This document shows, in pieces, positions 1-11,285 of a stretch of 64,000 bases of DNA. The position numbers were made by a program, and so were the translations under genes. The stretch is from Branchipolynoe longqiensis (lineage: Eukaryota > Annelida > Polychaeta > Phyllodocida > Polynoidae): NCBI GenBank assembly GCA_030323885.1, contig CM059193.1:59106042-59170041 (forward strand), read 5' to 3'. Each line of letters starts with the position of its first letter. Position 1 is the first letter of the stretch. The notes below the pieces were generated by a model, which saw only the letters and a list, made by a program, of their open reading frames with translations, was not told the origin of the DNA and searched no databases.

Positions 1-60
1 ACAAAGAGAGTTCAATGAACTTAGAAATATTCCTCCACATCTCACGCTAATGACAGTTTT

Positions 61-288
61 TGTTGTTGTTGTTGGTACATTAGTTGCTTAAGCAGGAGAA
101 ATTTCAATCGCAGGTGATTGGTCTTCCTCATTCCACTGCTCCTTGCCCTATCCTAATAATGCTGAGCGCCTGGCTAGGAAGCGACAAGTATCAATTTTTA
201 AGTCATTTGTTTGACTCGACCAGGATTCGAAGCCACGACCTACCACATGGGAGATGGACGCTTTTACTCATTTGACCATCCCGTCTGG
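61..288 (-). mobile_element. SINE-A copy (short-tail family)
   Basis: tRNA-like head at the right (B box in TTCGAA context), body GATACTTGTCGCTTCC, tail ending AACTAATGTACC on the element strand, then CAA repeats. SINE-A and SINE-B share head and body but differ in tail. Confidence 0.85.
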
Positions 289-300
289 AGAATAATGCAG

Positions 301-1010
301 TTGGTTGATATTTTTGTTTAATTATAAGCCATATATAATATATATTATATATAGTATGTATATTATATATAGTATGTATTATATATAAATATAATATATA
401 TATTATATGTAATACATACTATATAATATATATTATATAAACTCAATAATAGATTATATAAATATATATGCACAATATACAAATATATGCAGATATATTC
501 AATTCTTTTATTTTAGCTCTCTGCAAAGTATGTTTACAATAAACTGAGGTGATACAATAAATGCATACAAATTCCTTACAGACAGAAAGGATCCCAGAAA
601 GCAATGCTTATCTGCCTGGTCTCCATGAAACCCTTATAAATAATGCATACCATATATGTCCCAATAGAACCACGCTACCCAATAGAGGCACACCCCATTT
701 AAAGATTGAAAGCATGCACAAAGTTACTATCATATTCAGACTGAATGCACATAAAATAAGACAATCCCACTTTATTTCAGAGCACAACAAATATATATCC
801 TCATATATAAAATATATGTACACATATATATGTATATATACAAATATATATACACACATGCACAACTATATGTTCTTATATATATACACATATATGTATA
901 AATGTATATGTATGTACATATGTATATGTGCACATACATATATACAATTCATAGAGATGTATTAATATGTGTACATGCACATATATAAATAAATAGTATA
1001 GTTATACAAA
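301..1010. repeat. AT-rich stretch with TATATA runs; no gene
   Basis: Dense ATATAT/TATATG tracts (310-480 and 790-1000). The open frames here are low-complexity (Tyr/Ile/His) and are not supported. Confidence 0.7.
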
Positions 1011-1012
1011 TC

Positions 1013-1727
1013 TTCAATCAATCAATAGTTCCATCCTCTAGTCGAGGGTTGGATGCAATGGTTCTCCACTTGTCCCGATGTTGTGCTGTTCTGATAGACT
1101 GTGAATAATTCAAGCCTGTCCACTGTGAAATATTTGTAAACCATGATGTTCTTGGTCTCCCTCTCCCTCTGCTGCCATTCACCTTCCCTTCCAACAATGT
1201 ACGGTATATTGAACTCTGACGAATGATGTGGCCAAAATAAATAAGTTTCTTTGTCTGTATAGTGGCAAACAAGCTTTTCTTATTTTTAATTTTTCTGAGA
1301 ACTTCTTTGTTGGTGATCTTCTTTGTCCATGATATTTTCATCATCCTTCGATAAGTCCACATCTCAAATGCTGCTAAACGTTTGTACATTTTCTTAGAGA
1401 TTGTCCATGTCTCTGCCCCATACATTAGAGTAGACCACACATAACACTGAAGAATACGCTTCCTTGTTTGTATTAATATCTTACTTGATGTTAACACTCT
1501 ATACATTTTGGAGAATGTTGTTCGGGCTATTGTTATCCTTCTTTTAATTTCTTCCTCACATCTCCCATCATTTGTAATCTTTTGTCCGAGATATATGAAT
1601 TCGGATACTTGTTCTATGTTTGTGCCATCTATGGTTATATTGACATTTGGATTATCTGTCTTTTTACTTATAACCATTGTTTTGGTCTTCCTGGCACTCA
1701 TCTTCATGTTGAATAGTATTCCAGCTT
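1013..1727 (-). mobile_element. RTE-like non-LTR retrotransposon, 5'-truncated, copy 1
   Basis: The frame encodes the C-terminal part of an endonuclease-RT: KTKTMVISKK, FIYLGQKITNDGRCEEEI, YGAETWTISKKM, then RGRGRPRTSW near the end. The 3' end is a TTGA-type simple repeat (TTGATTGATTGA on the element strand), as in RTE and related LINEs. Only about 240 codons remain; RT catalytic motifs and endonuclease are absent. Almost identical to the copy at 21.45 kb. Confidence 0.85.
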
Positions 1728-2037
1728 TACCTGGATACAAATGATGGATAACTGGTGTTTTCCCAAGGTACTAGCCTCGGATAGTCCTGGGTCAGGGAGA
1801 AGGAAGCACATCCGGATCCAGCAATCTTTTACATACTTTTTAGGATAAAAAATGATCTAACTCTATATGGATACTGATAGTGTTTTCGACTTGGTTCTAG
1901 CGAAAATGCTAGTCATGGTAGGGTAGGGTGGGTAGGGTGGGTAGGGTGGGTAGGGTGGGTGGGCCCTGACCCATGACTATCCGAGGCTAGTACCTCAAGA
2001 AAACACCAGTTATCCATCATCTGTACCCAGGTAAGAT
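1728..2037. repeat. foldback structure with 66-bp arms
   Basis: Arms 1728-1793 and 1972-2037 are inverted copies (TGATGGATAACTGGTGTTTT / its complement) at about 90% identity, between the RTE copy and the DIRS left end. Confidence 0.8.
1919..1967 (+). repeat. G-quadruplex-prone repeat (GGGTAGGGT)n
   Basis: More than eight runs of three G at 1-3 base spacing, in the loop of the inverted repeat 1728-2037. Confidence 0.8.
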
Positions 2038-2051
2038 TTGTATAACTATAC

Positions 2052-2098
2052 TATTTTCCCTCGGTAGTACACCTCTGGCTACTCGTAGCCCAGGGAGA
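2052..2098 (+). repeat. DIRS inverted terminal repeat, left
   Basis: TATTTTCCCTCGG...CCCAGGGAGA is the reverse complement of 6471-6517. The adjacent right-end motif GAAGGAAGCACATCCG recurs outside the left end at 1799-1814, suggesting a rearranged or nested end. Confidence 0.85.
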
Positions 2099-2177
2099 AT
2101 TTTACGTAATCTCATTTTTTATCCTTTTATGTTGTAACAATATTATGCATATATGAGTACATGAATTTAATTTTTTC

Positions 2178-3716
2178 TCTCACCTGTTTCTAGTTGGTGA
2201 GTAGGTGTGTCGCCACGCCGCTTGACTTTTCCAGTCGTTTGTCATAATGTTTCAAACGATCCAGCCGTCTTCCACCCAGCGTGTGCTAGAATTGTCTTAA
2301 CCAAGATTCCTAATTGTCTTGCCTTGGAGACCATGGCTCCACGCATTGAGTGAGACGCATAACGTCCAGTGTTGACTCCTCCTTGCTTAAGCACCTTGAT
2401 AGTCCACCTTGTGAGAGTGTTTCTCGAGATGGCTTTATGTGGTCGTAAAAAGCTGATTAGTAGTTGCCTGGAATTTCTGATTCCACCTGACTTGGATATG
2501 TAAGCCCTAATGGCCGAAACTATATCATCATCATCATCATCATGCTGTCGGTCATGATGCGACAAAGACTGCTTTCATTACTTGACTGCCGCTCTCCATT
2601 TAGCTCTCTGCTGTGAGAGTGATGTTTTGTGCGGTTGTACATTTCATGAAAGCTGCCTGCAAAAGTGTTGAAGTGCTCCTGGCTTTTGCAAGTTACCAGC
2701 GGCACTCTCTCGGGGAGCAAATAGAGGTCTCACACCGGCAAGAACATGTCCAGACAGGCGCAAAACTATTTGTCCCTGCAGTGGCTGGTTGGGAGATGTT
2801 GGGAGTTCCATACATCAACCGCCCTTGATGCTGCCACAGTGACATGGTTTTCTGTTCAGCGTTTGCTCCCTTAGCCTTCAGTTCTGTCAAGAACCTGTAC
2901 CACAAGACATTGGTTTACAACTCTGCAGGGCAGGGGCATCAAACTCCCTGAGGTATTGCAATACCTGCATACTACACATAACTGTTCATCCTCCAGAAAA
3001 CCAGTAATGTGTACTGTGGACAGTGGGTCCCCTGTACAATTTGATTTAAGCAATGTCTGTAAATCAAATGTAGCTTCTTCCTTATCTATTTCTAATCCAT
3101 CCAGTGAAAGTGCCACAATGCTTTTGCCTCTGTGCCCTGTAATTAGCAATAATAAGACTGCTAATTTAAATCCTAGGTCTTTCATTGATAACTGTTTGTT
3201 GCTAGGCCATGACTTGAATAGATCCCTAAACCTATTATATTTAGGTTTGGGTGGGTTTCTTTCGTACACCGATCTAGTGAACCAGTGTACTAACTGATAT
3301 TTCCCAAATGTATGTCCATCTATTCTTGGTAAAATTATGGATAGGGCACATCTCGCTGCGTTAATAGCACCAAATCCTAGTCCTTTGTCTTCTAATATTA
3401 TTAGAAATCATAGCACTTGAGCTATTGTAGGTTTTAACGGTTTGACTCCTTTGAGAAGGCAATGAAGGTCCCATTTCTTTAAATAACTTGTGTATAATTT
3501 AACTGTTCCTTTTCTCCAGGCATGTGATATTATTCTTTCTTTTGTTATTTTGTCTATTCCAAATTGTTCCAAATCTTTTCTTAGAAAAGGAATGCCAAAA
3601 GGGGTGTTGTCGACACGTTTCCGTGGACTGTTAGTGGTCCTTGATGATGAAGGTTGTTCCTTTCTCTTTGGAAGCTCATCAAGTCTTTTGCTGCTGATGT
3701 TATTGCCGCTAACCAT
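2178..3716 (-). pseudogene. DIRS tyrosine recombinase
   Basis: The N-terminal SAM-like part (FLRKDLEQFGID, AWRKGTVKLYTSYLKKW) lies at 3408-3716. The catalytic part begins at 3269 with LLLITGHRGKSIVALSL (first Arg). The C-terminal part (2242-2565) has HSMRGA and HAGW, the H-x-x-R and His of the family. The catalytic Tyr (KHYDK) follows in another frame after a stop, near 2245. The pieces sit in different frames, so the protein is dead. Confidence 0.8.
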
Positions 3717-3840
3717 GGTTGCGTTACTATCAGTAGTGCGTGGGTGTGATCCATCTTGACATTCCTGGCCTCTCTGCTCATAATGCTGAATGGAGGGAAT
3801 ATGTAATAGAATTTATTATTCCAAATTAATGAAAATGCAT

Positions 3841-4576
3841 CTACTCTCCAGGCTTCTTGCTCTGGATGCCAAGACACATATTTTTGTAACTTTTTGTTGT
3901 TGCATGATGCAAAGAGATCAATGTCTGGCTTGCCCATTTGTGACAAATACTGTCGAAAAAGTTGTTCAATGACCATTCTAAATGGTCATGGAAGTGTTCG
4001 CTTTTCCTGTCAGCCAAAGTGTTTTGGCTGCCTGGAATATGTGCTACTGTTAGCCATATTTTGTGTGTCTCTGCCCAATCCCAAATAAGCTTTGACAGGT
4101 TGATACATGGTTTGGAGCAAGTCCCTCCCATATTACGAATGTAAGCTATAGCTGTTGTGTTATCTGTTAGAACTCTTACATGATTTTTAGGAATGTGCAC
4201 CAGACTGCAGAGTCCTAGGTAAATGGCTCTAAGCTCAAGTACATTAATGTGGTCGGAGATTTCCTCTTCCATCCATCGGCTACCTGTTGTCTGTTGGTGT
4301 CTATTGGCCCCCCAGCCTTCCAACGAAGCATCTGTTGTCTCCATGTATAATCGGGTTGGGTGAGTTGTTTATGTGTGAAAGCCACCAAATTATATTGTTT
4401 TGGGCTTCTGGTGAAATTGTCATGGGCCGCTTGAAATTTCCTTTTGTGCAAGCCAGTGCCAAGTTGTTATCTATCTCTAAGGATTTGATATGGGCCTGGT
4501 CATATAAGATAGCTGGTGCATAGACTATCATTATTCCTATCAAGACTGCAACTTGTCGTATTTTTGGTTTGTTCAA
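3841..4576 (-). pseudogene. DIRS RT connection and RNase H domain
   Basis: The connection piece (KIRQVAVLIGIMIVYAPA, then ISPEAQNNIIWWLSHI) and the RNase H piece (TDASLEGWGA, then INVLELRAIYLGL, VLTDNTTAIAYIRNMGG, HIPGSQNTLAD) lie in two frames separated by a frameshift near 4340. The first Asp, the Glu of LELRA and the Asp of TDNTTA are the RNase H catalytic positions and remain. Confidence 0.8.
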
Positions 4577-4589
4577 TTGTAATAATTGG

Positions 4590-4698
4590 GGGTTTTTGGG
4601 TTGTTTTTTTGGTACATTAGTTGTTTAAGCAGGGGAAATTTCAGTCGCAGATGACTGGTCTTCCTTATTCCACTGCTCCTTGCCCTATCCTAGTAAGG
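4590..4698 (-). mobile_element. SINE-A tail fragment inside the DIRS element
   Basis: Only the 3' half is present (ACTAATGTACC to GATAGGGCAAGG). It abuts broken RT sequence on both sides. Confidence 0.8.
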
Positions 4699-4966
4699 TT
4701 AGATCTAAAATTAGTCTAACATCCCCCTTTGGTTTGGGTCTTAAGAAAATGTTCGAGATAAATTCGCCAGCCATGTGTAGTGCTGGTGCTATAATGGCCT
4801 TTTTGCAAAACTTTAGGACATGATTGTTTAATGCTTCACATTCTGAAGCATGAAAACGATATGAAAATGGTATTCTATTTTGAATAGGTTCTTCTATTAA
4901 TGGAATTCTTACACCTTCTGCTAGGCTAAGGATATTTAAGTTATCTGTAACTATATTCCATTCCAA
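4699..4966 (-). pseudogene. DIRS reverse transcriptase, N-terminal fragment
   Basis: IQNRIPFSYRFHASECEALN, then LKFCKKAIIAP and ISNIFLRPKPKGDVRLILDL, the entry to RT motifs 1-2 (FLRPKPKG-R-ILDL). The frame is cut at 4698 by the SINE fragment. The YxDD-type catalytic motifs are absent from the window, so polymerase function is lost. Confidence 0.75.
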
Positions 4967-5022
4967 AAGACAGTTATTGAGGTTACCGGCTTGAAAGGTA
5001 TTGCTTACTCTTTCGGTTGCTA

Positions 5023-5283
5023 TTATTTAGTCACCATTTCTATTTGTTCCCTGGGTGGGGGAACAGCTTCTGAGTGTTGAACTCCCACTTGAATGGCCTC
5101 TTCCCGTCGTTCCAGCTGAACGACTGCCTCTGGCCCGGTCCTTTGGCTTGGAAGCTGAAGTTGGATCGGTTGCGAAAATCCTGCCTCAGTTCTTGAAGCA
5201 GTTGGAGTTGCCATCAGCCGTTTCTTTCTGTCCGTTTCCATGTTTTTCCCACACTTGGAGCAGGTCTCTACTTGTTTGAACAA
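5023..5283 (-). pseudogene. DIRS gag-like segment with CxxC
   Basis: Starts near FKQVETCSKCGKNMET (a single CSKC knuckle), then Gln/Pro-rich sequence. It lies between the gag N-terminus and the RT start, in the expected gag position. The frame from 5590 to 5290 is a Lys/Ser-rich linker on the minus strand with interruptions. Confidence 0.5.
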
Positions 5284-5590
5284 TTATTGCAGATGTCCAC
5301 CGAACATCTTGCCCTTATCCAGTGGCTTGCCCTTAATAGCCTTTGGTGCTAGGAATAGACTGTATTCCTTTCTTCTGCGACTTTTTCTTTGTTTTCTTCA
5401 TGAGGGGCTTCTTTTTACGGGCTCTCGTGTACTTGTCTCCTTCGGACGAATTATTTTTCTTGTGTTTGAGCTTCGGTGCAGACACAAACACCTCCTCATC
5501 TGAGTCATCCTCAGTTGAGGCCTGATCCTCAGAATCGTCCTCCCATTCTGACTCATCAGAGTCTTGCGGTACCTTGCTTCGCCTTCTTTT

Positions 5591-5815
5591 TTATGTACCC
5601 ACTCTAGATGGTACCATTTCCTCCATTTTTTGTTGCACTAGCCTGGCAACCTGTTTGTCTAGGTCCCTATCAGTGGGGCCGGTTTCGTACCCCCCTGCCT
5701 CTTCAGAATCCCTTTGTTCTGGTGAGGGCGACCTTTGTACCCGACCAGGCGGTATGGCATCTTCATCCGCACTGAGTGCGTGAGTTGCCTCTGCCTTACT
5801 CTGCTTCGTAGCCAT
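5591..5815 (-). pseudogene. DIRS gag-like N-terminus
   Basis: The open frame begins MATKQSKAEATHALSAD and is acidic, with RDLDKQVARLVQQKMEEM predicted as a short coiled coil. It is the first ORF inside the right inverted repeat and the frame ends early. The gag assignment rests on position and composition; gag of DIRS elements is poorly conserved. Confidence 0.55.
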
Positions 5816-6470
5816 GGCTCCGAGACTGTGAGTAAAAAGACGGATGATTAGGCATTGTCTTAGACGAAATACCACAATAATAATTAGAGTATAATTACAC
5901 TAGCTGTGTATTTTATGGCTTTAAATCAATGTTTAATGCAGGCGTATGGCTACCCGACAGTCAGAGGATAATGGCATGGGTAACCAACCAATCCTAATGA
6001 GGGGTAGGGACCAGTGTAGCGGTGCCCTCCCACACTAAGTACCTATAAACTTTGCCCACCTGTGGCTTTTTTCGCCAACAATTTGAAGAAAATAGTATAG
6101 GACTCGGAGGTATGCCTTAACGAGAATGACAACCAGGGGAATCTTATTGAGACCCAGGGAATGAATCCCCAATGATGTAACTGGCTCCTGCCAAACATCT
6201 CTCCATTCGGCAAAGGGTGGCTTTTAATAACCGAACAATGGAAGCATTGTTCTTTCGATCATGCCAATTATGATCGAAACTAAGCTGTAAAAACAGCTTA
6301 AAAAAACTTTGTATGTGAATGCTAACATGAACTAAACCAATGTATCGAGTTTGAAAGATACTACCCGGTTTGGTTTTGTAGTAAATGTAGAAAAACTGCC
6401 AGAGCTGCTCACAAGACGTCCTCCTGCTGTGAGCTAATTATGCTAATTGCTGAACTCGGATGTGCTTCCT

Positions 6471-6517
6471 TCTCCCTGGGCTACGAGTAGCCAGAGGTGT
6501 AGTACCGAGGGAAAATA
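6471..6517 (-). repeat. DIRS inverted terminal repeat, right
   Basis: TCTCCCTGGGCTACGAG...CCGAGGGAAAATA mirrors the left repeat over 47 bp. Confidence 0.85.
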
Positions 6518-6519
6518 TA

Positions 6520-6860
6520 TATATAGCTGAAGAGCAGGCACAGGGAGGCACAGTTAAGCACATTGAGTCACACTGAGGCACCGTGGGGGACAAGCAGGCA
6601 CTGATGACAGTACAACGTTTCGCTGGTACCCAGCAATACTAGACACTCAACTAAAAATCATGTGTGGCTACATCGGAGATCCTAATAAGTATTGTCGCTA
6701 CACAAAACTGAAATACAAAATACACCTGCAAGCCCATCATGTGTACTCTAATCTGAAGAACTCTACATTTTGCTCAGAGTTCTTATCAACGACAGTTGCA
6801 TATAACTATCAACAACAAACCTGAGCTTCCCTTCATGTGAACTCACATTGTACATGTTAC
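6520..6860. other. unassigned stretch
   Basis: Starts with GGCACAGGGAGGCAC-type short repeats, then unique-looking sequence; no exon or element end seen. Confidence 0.4.
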
Positions 6861-6862
6861 CC

Positions 6863-7150
6863 GGGCCGCATTCAGGGTATGCCTCGGAGACGGCTCCGCA
6901 ACGTTTTTTGGCCTATTTGCGTTCAGGGTGCGCCTCGGAGTCGCCTCGGAGACATCTCACTTTTCAGATAGGAGGCAAAAAGCATCTCCAAAATGTCCAC
7001 CGGATTCAGTGATTTCAGCCAATCAGAGCTGTTCTTCTCAATTGCAAATGGCTGCCCCCTATGGAGCTCGCCATTTTCGAGGAACCGGACAGCTAATGTT
7101 GTTCAGACTAGCGCAACATCCGGAATATCTCCGAGGCATATCTTGAACGT
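6863..7150. mobile_element. MITE-E copy 1 (GGGCCGCATTC end)
   Basis: GGGCCGCATTCAGGGTATGC, CCTCGGAG repeats, GCCAATCAGAGCTGTTC; the right end near TCTCCGAGGCATATC is degenerate. Confidence 0.7.
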
Positions 7151-7650
7151 TGCACTGGTAGTGGTAACATGGGTACTTCTCAGTGTGGCCACCTATTGCA
7201 TTAACCACTGGTTCCATCAGGGCATTGAACTCAAACATCTCGACTGTGCCGCCACCTAGTGCAGACTTACTCCTCGAGGCTCACTGACGTCACAACTGCC
7301 TCCGGATTCAAACTGACCCACTTCATGTATGGACATGAATCTGCGAGGTTGGACCGATCACCTTTTGCCGCCACCCACCCCACAATTTAGTTAAGAATGT
7401 TTCGTTCGTAGGGTTGAGTGCCTGAGTTTTTACTTGATTTGAACATTGTCTTGTCTGTTACGATAATATGAAAAAAAGCACTATTATATCACTCCTTGTC
7501 TCGTGAATTACAATGTACACATAAACTAACATTATGGGATATAAACAGAATTTCAATTATTGCATATTAAAATGGGAAAATGCCAAGCCATAGAATGTTG
7601 GGCATTGAAAAAACAATTAAGAATTTATTTATATTTATTTAAACCTATCA
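7150..7650. other. unassigned stretch
   Basis: Mixed composition; no ORF above background and no repeat match within the window. Confidence 0.4.
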
Positions 7651-7653
7651 TAT

Positions 7654-8154
7654 TGTCGCGGGGGTGATGAAAGGGGAAATATTGTGCCTAGAGCGGGACT
7701 CGAACCCACATGTCTTTGCATTCCGGGACAGTGTGCTAACCATTACACCACCTACGCTCCCTGATATCAACACACTACCCACGCCTACCTGTCTATGTGG
7801 TTACCTGCCTGAGAGGTCAGTGCCGACTACTACACTCGTCCCCCTGGAATTGTAAGTCTTTTAATGCTTACAATTACATACACACAGGCAATGCAACGCA
7901 CTTACATACACAGAGTAGATTCAACAACCAGACAGTGAGTAGCTTGTACAGGATCATTGTCACGGCAACCAGTGTCATGGGGATGATGAAAATGGGAAAT
8001 ATTGCACCTAGAGCGGGACTCGAACCCACATCTCTTTGTATTCCAGGCCAGTGTGCTAAGCATTACACCACCTAGGCTCCCTGATATCAACACACTACCC
8101 ACGCCTACCTGTATATGTGGGTACTTGCCTGAGAGGTCAGTGCCGACTACTACA
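7654..8154 (-). mobile_element. TRIM-like miniature LTR element, copy 1 (tRNA-Gln-like promoter in the LTRs)
   Basis: A 501-bp element with LTRs at 7654-7834 and 7973-8154 flanking 138 bp. It is flanked by a 4-bp duplication, ATAT (7650-7653 and 8155-8158), and its ends are TG...CA. On the element strand the primer-binding site one base after the 5' LTR reads TGGTTGCCGTGACAATGATC, and a purine-rich CAGGGGGACGAG precedes the 3' LTR. Both LTRs share variants absent from other copies (GCCGACTACTACA at one end), as expected when both LTRs are copied from one template. The two LTRs differ at about 8% of sites. No coding capacity. Confidence 0.8.
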
Positions 8155-8335
8155 ATATCTTCTTTCACAATTTTATTAATATCTCAGAATGTTTGACCTA
8201 TTTCCAGACATTTGAACTATTTCATGGGATTACAAAGAATTGCGTTCTTTAAAGGTACAGTGCTACTTTTCTAATTCAGTATGGCTACTTTATTTCAGAC
8301 ATGGTATTTTCCTATTCATGTTGGGTTTTAAATTG

Positions 8336-8596
8336 ATTGGCAGTTGGAGTTTTACATTCTAGCAACACCTAAGGTCATATCAGGACAGGTACCGATTTGT
8401 GACAGTGCACACTCATGGCAACGTTAGTGCTGCCCCACTGGGAAATCAGGCCGCCAGCACCATAACCCGGTATCCCACTCAGTCACATTATCCTGACACT
8501 GAGCTAACCCGTCCTTACCCTATCCTATTAATGCTGAGCGCCTGACTACGAAGCAACAAGTATCAATTTATAAATAATTGGTTTGACTCGACTGTG
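8336..8596 (-). mobile_element. SINE-B copy, head missing
   Basis: Contains GGTCATATCAGGAC and CAGTCACATTATCCTGAC; stops after GTTTGACTCGAC without the tRNA-like head. Confidence 0.8.
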
Positions 8597-8807
8597 AACT
8601 TAGATTCTTCTTTGGAACAAATTCACTTCACGCTACCTTCAGCAGGCACGTCGATGGTCCCTGGGGGATTAGTTGTGGGAAATCAAACATTTATCACCAG
8701 CATCCTATCACGCTGCAGGGTTCCATCAAATATTTAGACAAAATTAGGGGCGGGCTAGGGGGGGTGGGTGATGCTAAATCGGGGTTCAGTTTACTGAATT
8801 AAAAATC

Positions 8808-9043
8808 TTTTTTTTGTTGGTCCATTAGTTGTTTAAGCAGGGGAAATTTCAATCGTGGACGACTGGTCTTCCTCATTCTACTACTCCTTGCCCTATCCTA
8901 ATAATGCCTAGCGCCTGGCTAGGAAGCGACAAGTACACATTTTTAAGTCATTGGTTTGACTTGACTAGGGTTCGAACCCATGACCCCACGATCTACCAAA
9001 CACGGGAGACGGACGCTCTAACTCATTCGGCCATCCCATCTGG
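8808..9043 (-). mobile_element. SINE-A copy, full length
   Basis: Head with GGGTTCGAACCC-like B box and CGGCCATCCCATCTGG end; tail with GGACCAACAAAA. Confidence 0.85.
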
Positions 9044-9533
9044 TTATGGCTGAATTACCTTCGAATTAAAGAATTCCGGGTCAAATGACGCATCCCATTA
9101 TATATCCGAATTTGCGTTAAATCTAGGCGCATACAAACGCGGTTTCACTGTATGTAGCAACTATATAACTATAAATCTACATACATACATTCAACAATGA
9201 AGATTGGCTACAATGATGTCATATATACTGCCCTTTGAAGTTTGCAATACCATGATACAATATGTGCTAATTAATAATTAGTGTACAGTCGTACCTGTCT
9301 TCAGCGACTCTTGTGCTATCTGAATTACTCACTTATGCGGACAATTTTTACAATGTACAAACTGTTTTTGATTCATCTGGCTGTCCGTCCGATGACACGA
9401 CACCTGCTATGACAGGGACAACATTGGCATAAATGCCGTTGTTTGTTGGTGGTTTATGCCCTAGCAACAGTTACGGGCATATCAAGACGCTTGTTCGATT
9501 CATAGTTGTCATTTGGAGACAGGTATTACTCTA

Positions 9534-9536
<3 letters not shown>

Positions 9537-9584
<48 letters not shown>
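9537..9584. repeat. (AT)n microsatellite
   Basis: About 24 AT units. Confidence 0.95.
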
Positions 9585-9585
<1 letters not shown>

Positions 9586-9734
9586 GAATAGCAATATTAT
9601 TCTGAGGATTACCGTATTTCTTTTACATTTGTCTTTTTTTTGTGCGTGTGGACGGGAGTGCGTGAACACAAATTTCAAGTAACAGTTAAATATATGTTTC
9701 AAACTACAGAATACACTAGGCTCTGTTTTTCAGT

Positions 9735-9909
9735 TTTTTGGGGTACATTAGTTGTTTAAGCAGGGGAAATTTCAGTCATAGACGACTGGTCTTCCTCATT
9801 CCACTGCTCCTTGCCCTATCCTAGTAATGCCGTGCATCTGGCTAGGAAGCGACAAGTATCAATTTTGAAATCATTGGTTTGACTCGACCAGGATTCGAAC
9901 CCACTATCC
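9735..9909 (-). mobile_element. SINE-A copy, head truncated
   Basis: Tail and body present, ends just after GGATTCGAACCCAC. Confidence 0.8.
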
Positions 9910-10149
9910 CATAATAACACATAACGATGATAATAACTCTAAAATATCAATGAACGGTCAATAAATATCTAACAGACATATGCAAAGCTAGGTGCACAAA
10001 TGGTGAGATCCAACAATTAAAAAGAAGAAATACAAACACCATTTGTACAACACTGTACAACGAAGCGAGGAATAGTGAAAGTGCAAATATAATGAGTGAA
10101 AATAAGTGTACCAGGCATCAGTTAACGACGAAAGTAACTGGGCCATAAT

Positions 10150-10350
10150 TCAAGGTCATATCTAATTAGCGCATGTCTAATTAGTGCATGTCCAATTAAT
10201 GCAGTCTAATTATTACATTCTAATTAGTACATGTCCAATTAATGCATGTCCAATCAATGCATGTCTAACTAATGCATGACTAATCATTGCATGTCTAATC
10301 ATTGCATGTCTAATCATGGTATGTCTAATCATGGCATGTCTAATTAATTT
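10150..10350 (+). repeat. 16-18 bp minisatellite (GCATGTCTAATTAAT)
   Basis: Repeated CATGTCTAAT / CATGTCCAATTAATG units, degenerate, about 12 copies. Confidence 0.8.
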
Positions 10351-10394
10351 GGGAATGTTGCTCCACAACTCTGTTCATCTAAAAAAAAAAAAAA

Positions 10395-10890
10395 AACCCA
10401 TTAAGTTGAAACTCGGAACCCCATTCAATTGAAGCTCAGAACCCCATTCAGTTGAAACTCAGAACCTCATTCAGTTGAAACTCAGAACCCCATTCACTTG
10501 AAACTCGGAACCCCATTCAGTTGAAACTCAGAACCCCATTCAGTTGAAACTCAGAACCCCATTCAGTTGAAACTCAGAACCCCATGCAGTTGAAACTCAG
10601 AATCCCGTTCAGTTGAAACTCAGAACCCTATTCAGTTGAAACTCAGAACCCCATTAGGTTGAAACTCAGAACGTCATTCAGTTGAAACTCAGAACCCCAT
10701 TCAGATGAAACTCAGAACCCCATTCAGTTGAAACTCAGAGCCCCACTTTAGGTTGAAAGTCAGAACCCCATTCAGATGAAACTTAGAACCCCATTCAGTT
10801 GAAACTTAAAACCCTATTCAGTTGAAACTTAGAACCCCATTCATCTGAAATTCAGAATCCCATTCAGTTGAAACTCAGAACCCCATTCAC
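10395..10890 (+). repeat. 22-bp minisatellite, about 22 copies
   Basis: Unit ACCCCATTCAGTTGAAACTC plus AG. Preceded by a 16-18 bp array (10150-10350) and poly-A. Confidence 0.9.
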
Positions 10891-11285
10891 AGGGGATGAG
10901 CGTCGAATATAACAACAATAACAACCCCCCCCCCCCCCCGCCCCAAAATAACACCAACGAAATACGGAAACCTGACTTCCGGTAAATGTGCTGTGATGTT
11001 CCGAGTGTGCAACTAAGCATGTGAAGGGAAATAACCTGTATGAGCAAGAAATAAAATCGGAAACCCGCCTACCCAACTCAGAAATCCTCTAATCCCTGCA
11101 CTCAGGTAGGCCTAAATTCCAAAACTGTCAAGTTGAAATCCACATCCCCACTCAAACTAAATCCCTTCACTAATTTAACTTGGATCCCTTCCCCACCCCA
11201 TTCAAGTTAACCCCCCACAACCCTTAGTGAGTTCGGAGGTTGTTTGTGTGATCATCATTTCATTCCCAGAATGCTTGGCGCGCGC

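Larger units (their letters stand above)
2052..6517 (-). mobile_element. DIRS-type tyrosine-recombinase retrotransposon, decayed
   Basis: Bounded by 47-bp inverted repeats (2052-2098 and 6471-6517) that match except for about one base. On the minus strand the order is gag-like, RT fragment, RNase H, tyrosine recombinase. Inverted rather than direct termini plus a tyrosine recombinase define DIRS elements. Most of the RT is missing: a SINE tail occupies 4590-4698 between the RT start and the RT/RNase H connection. Frames are broken in several places, so it is inactive. Confidence 0.85.

Noticed and set aside
561..965. 134-codon frame rich in Tyr, Ile and His
   Set aside because: Caused by TATATG/CACATA repeats.
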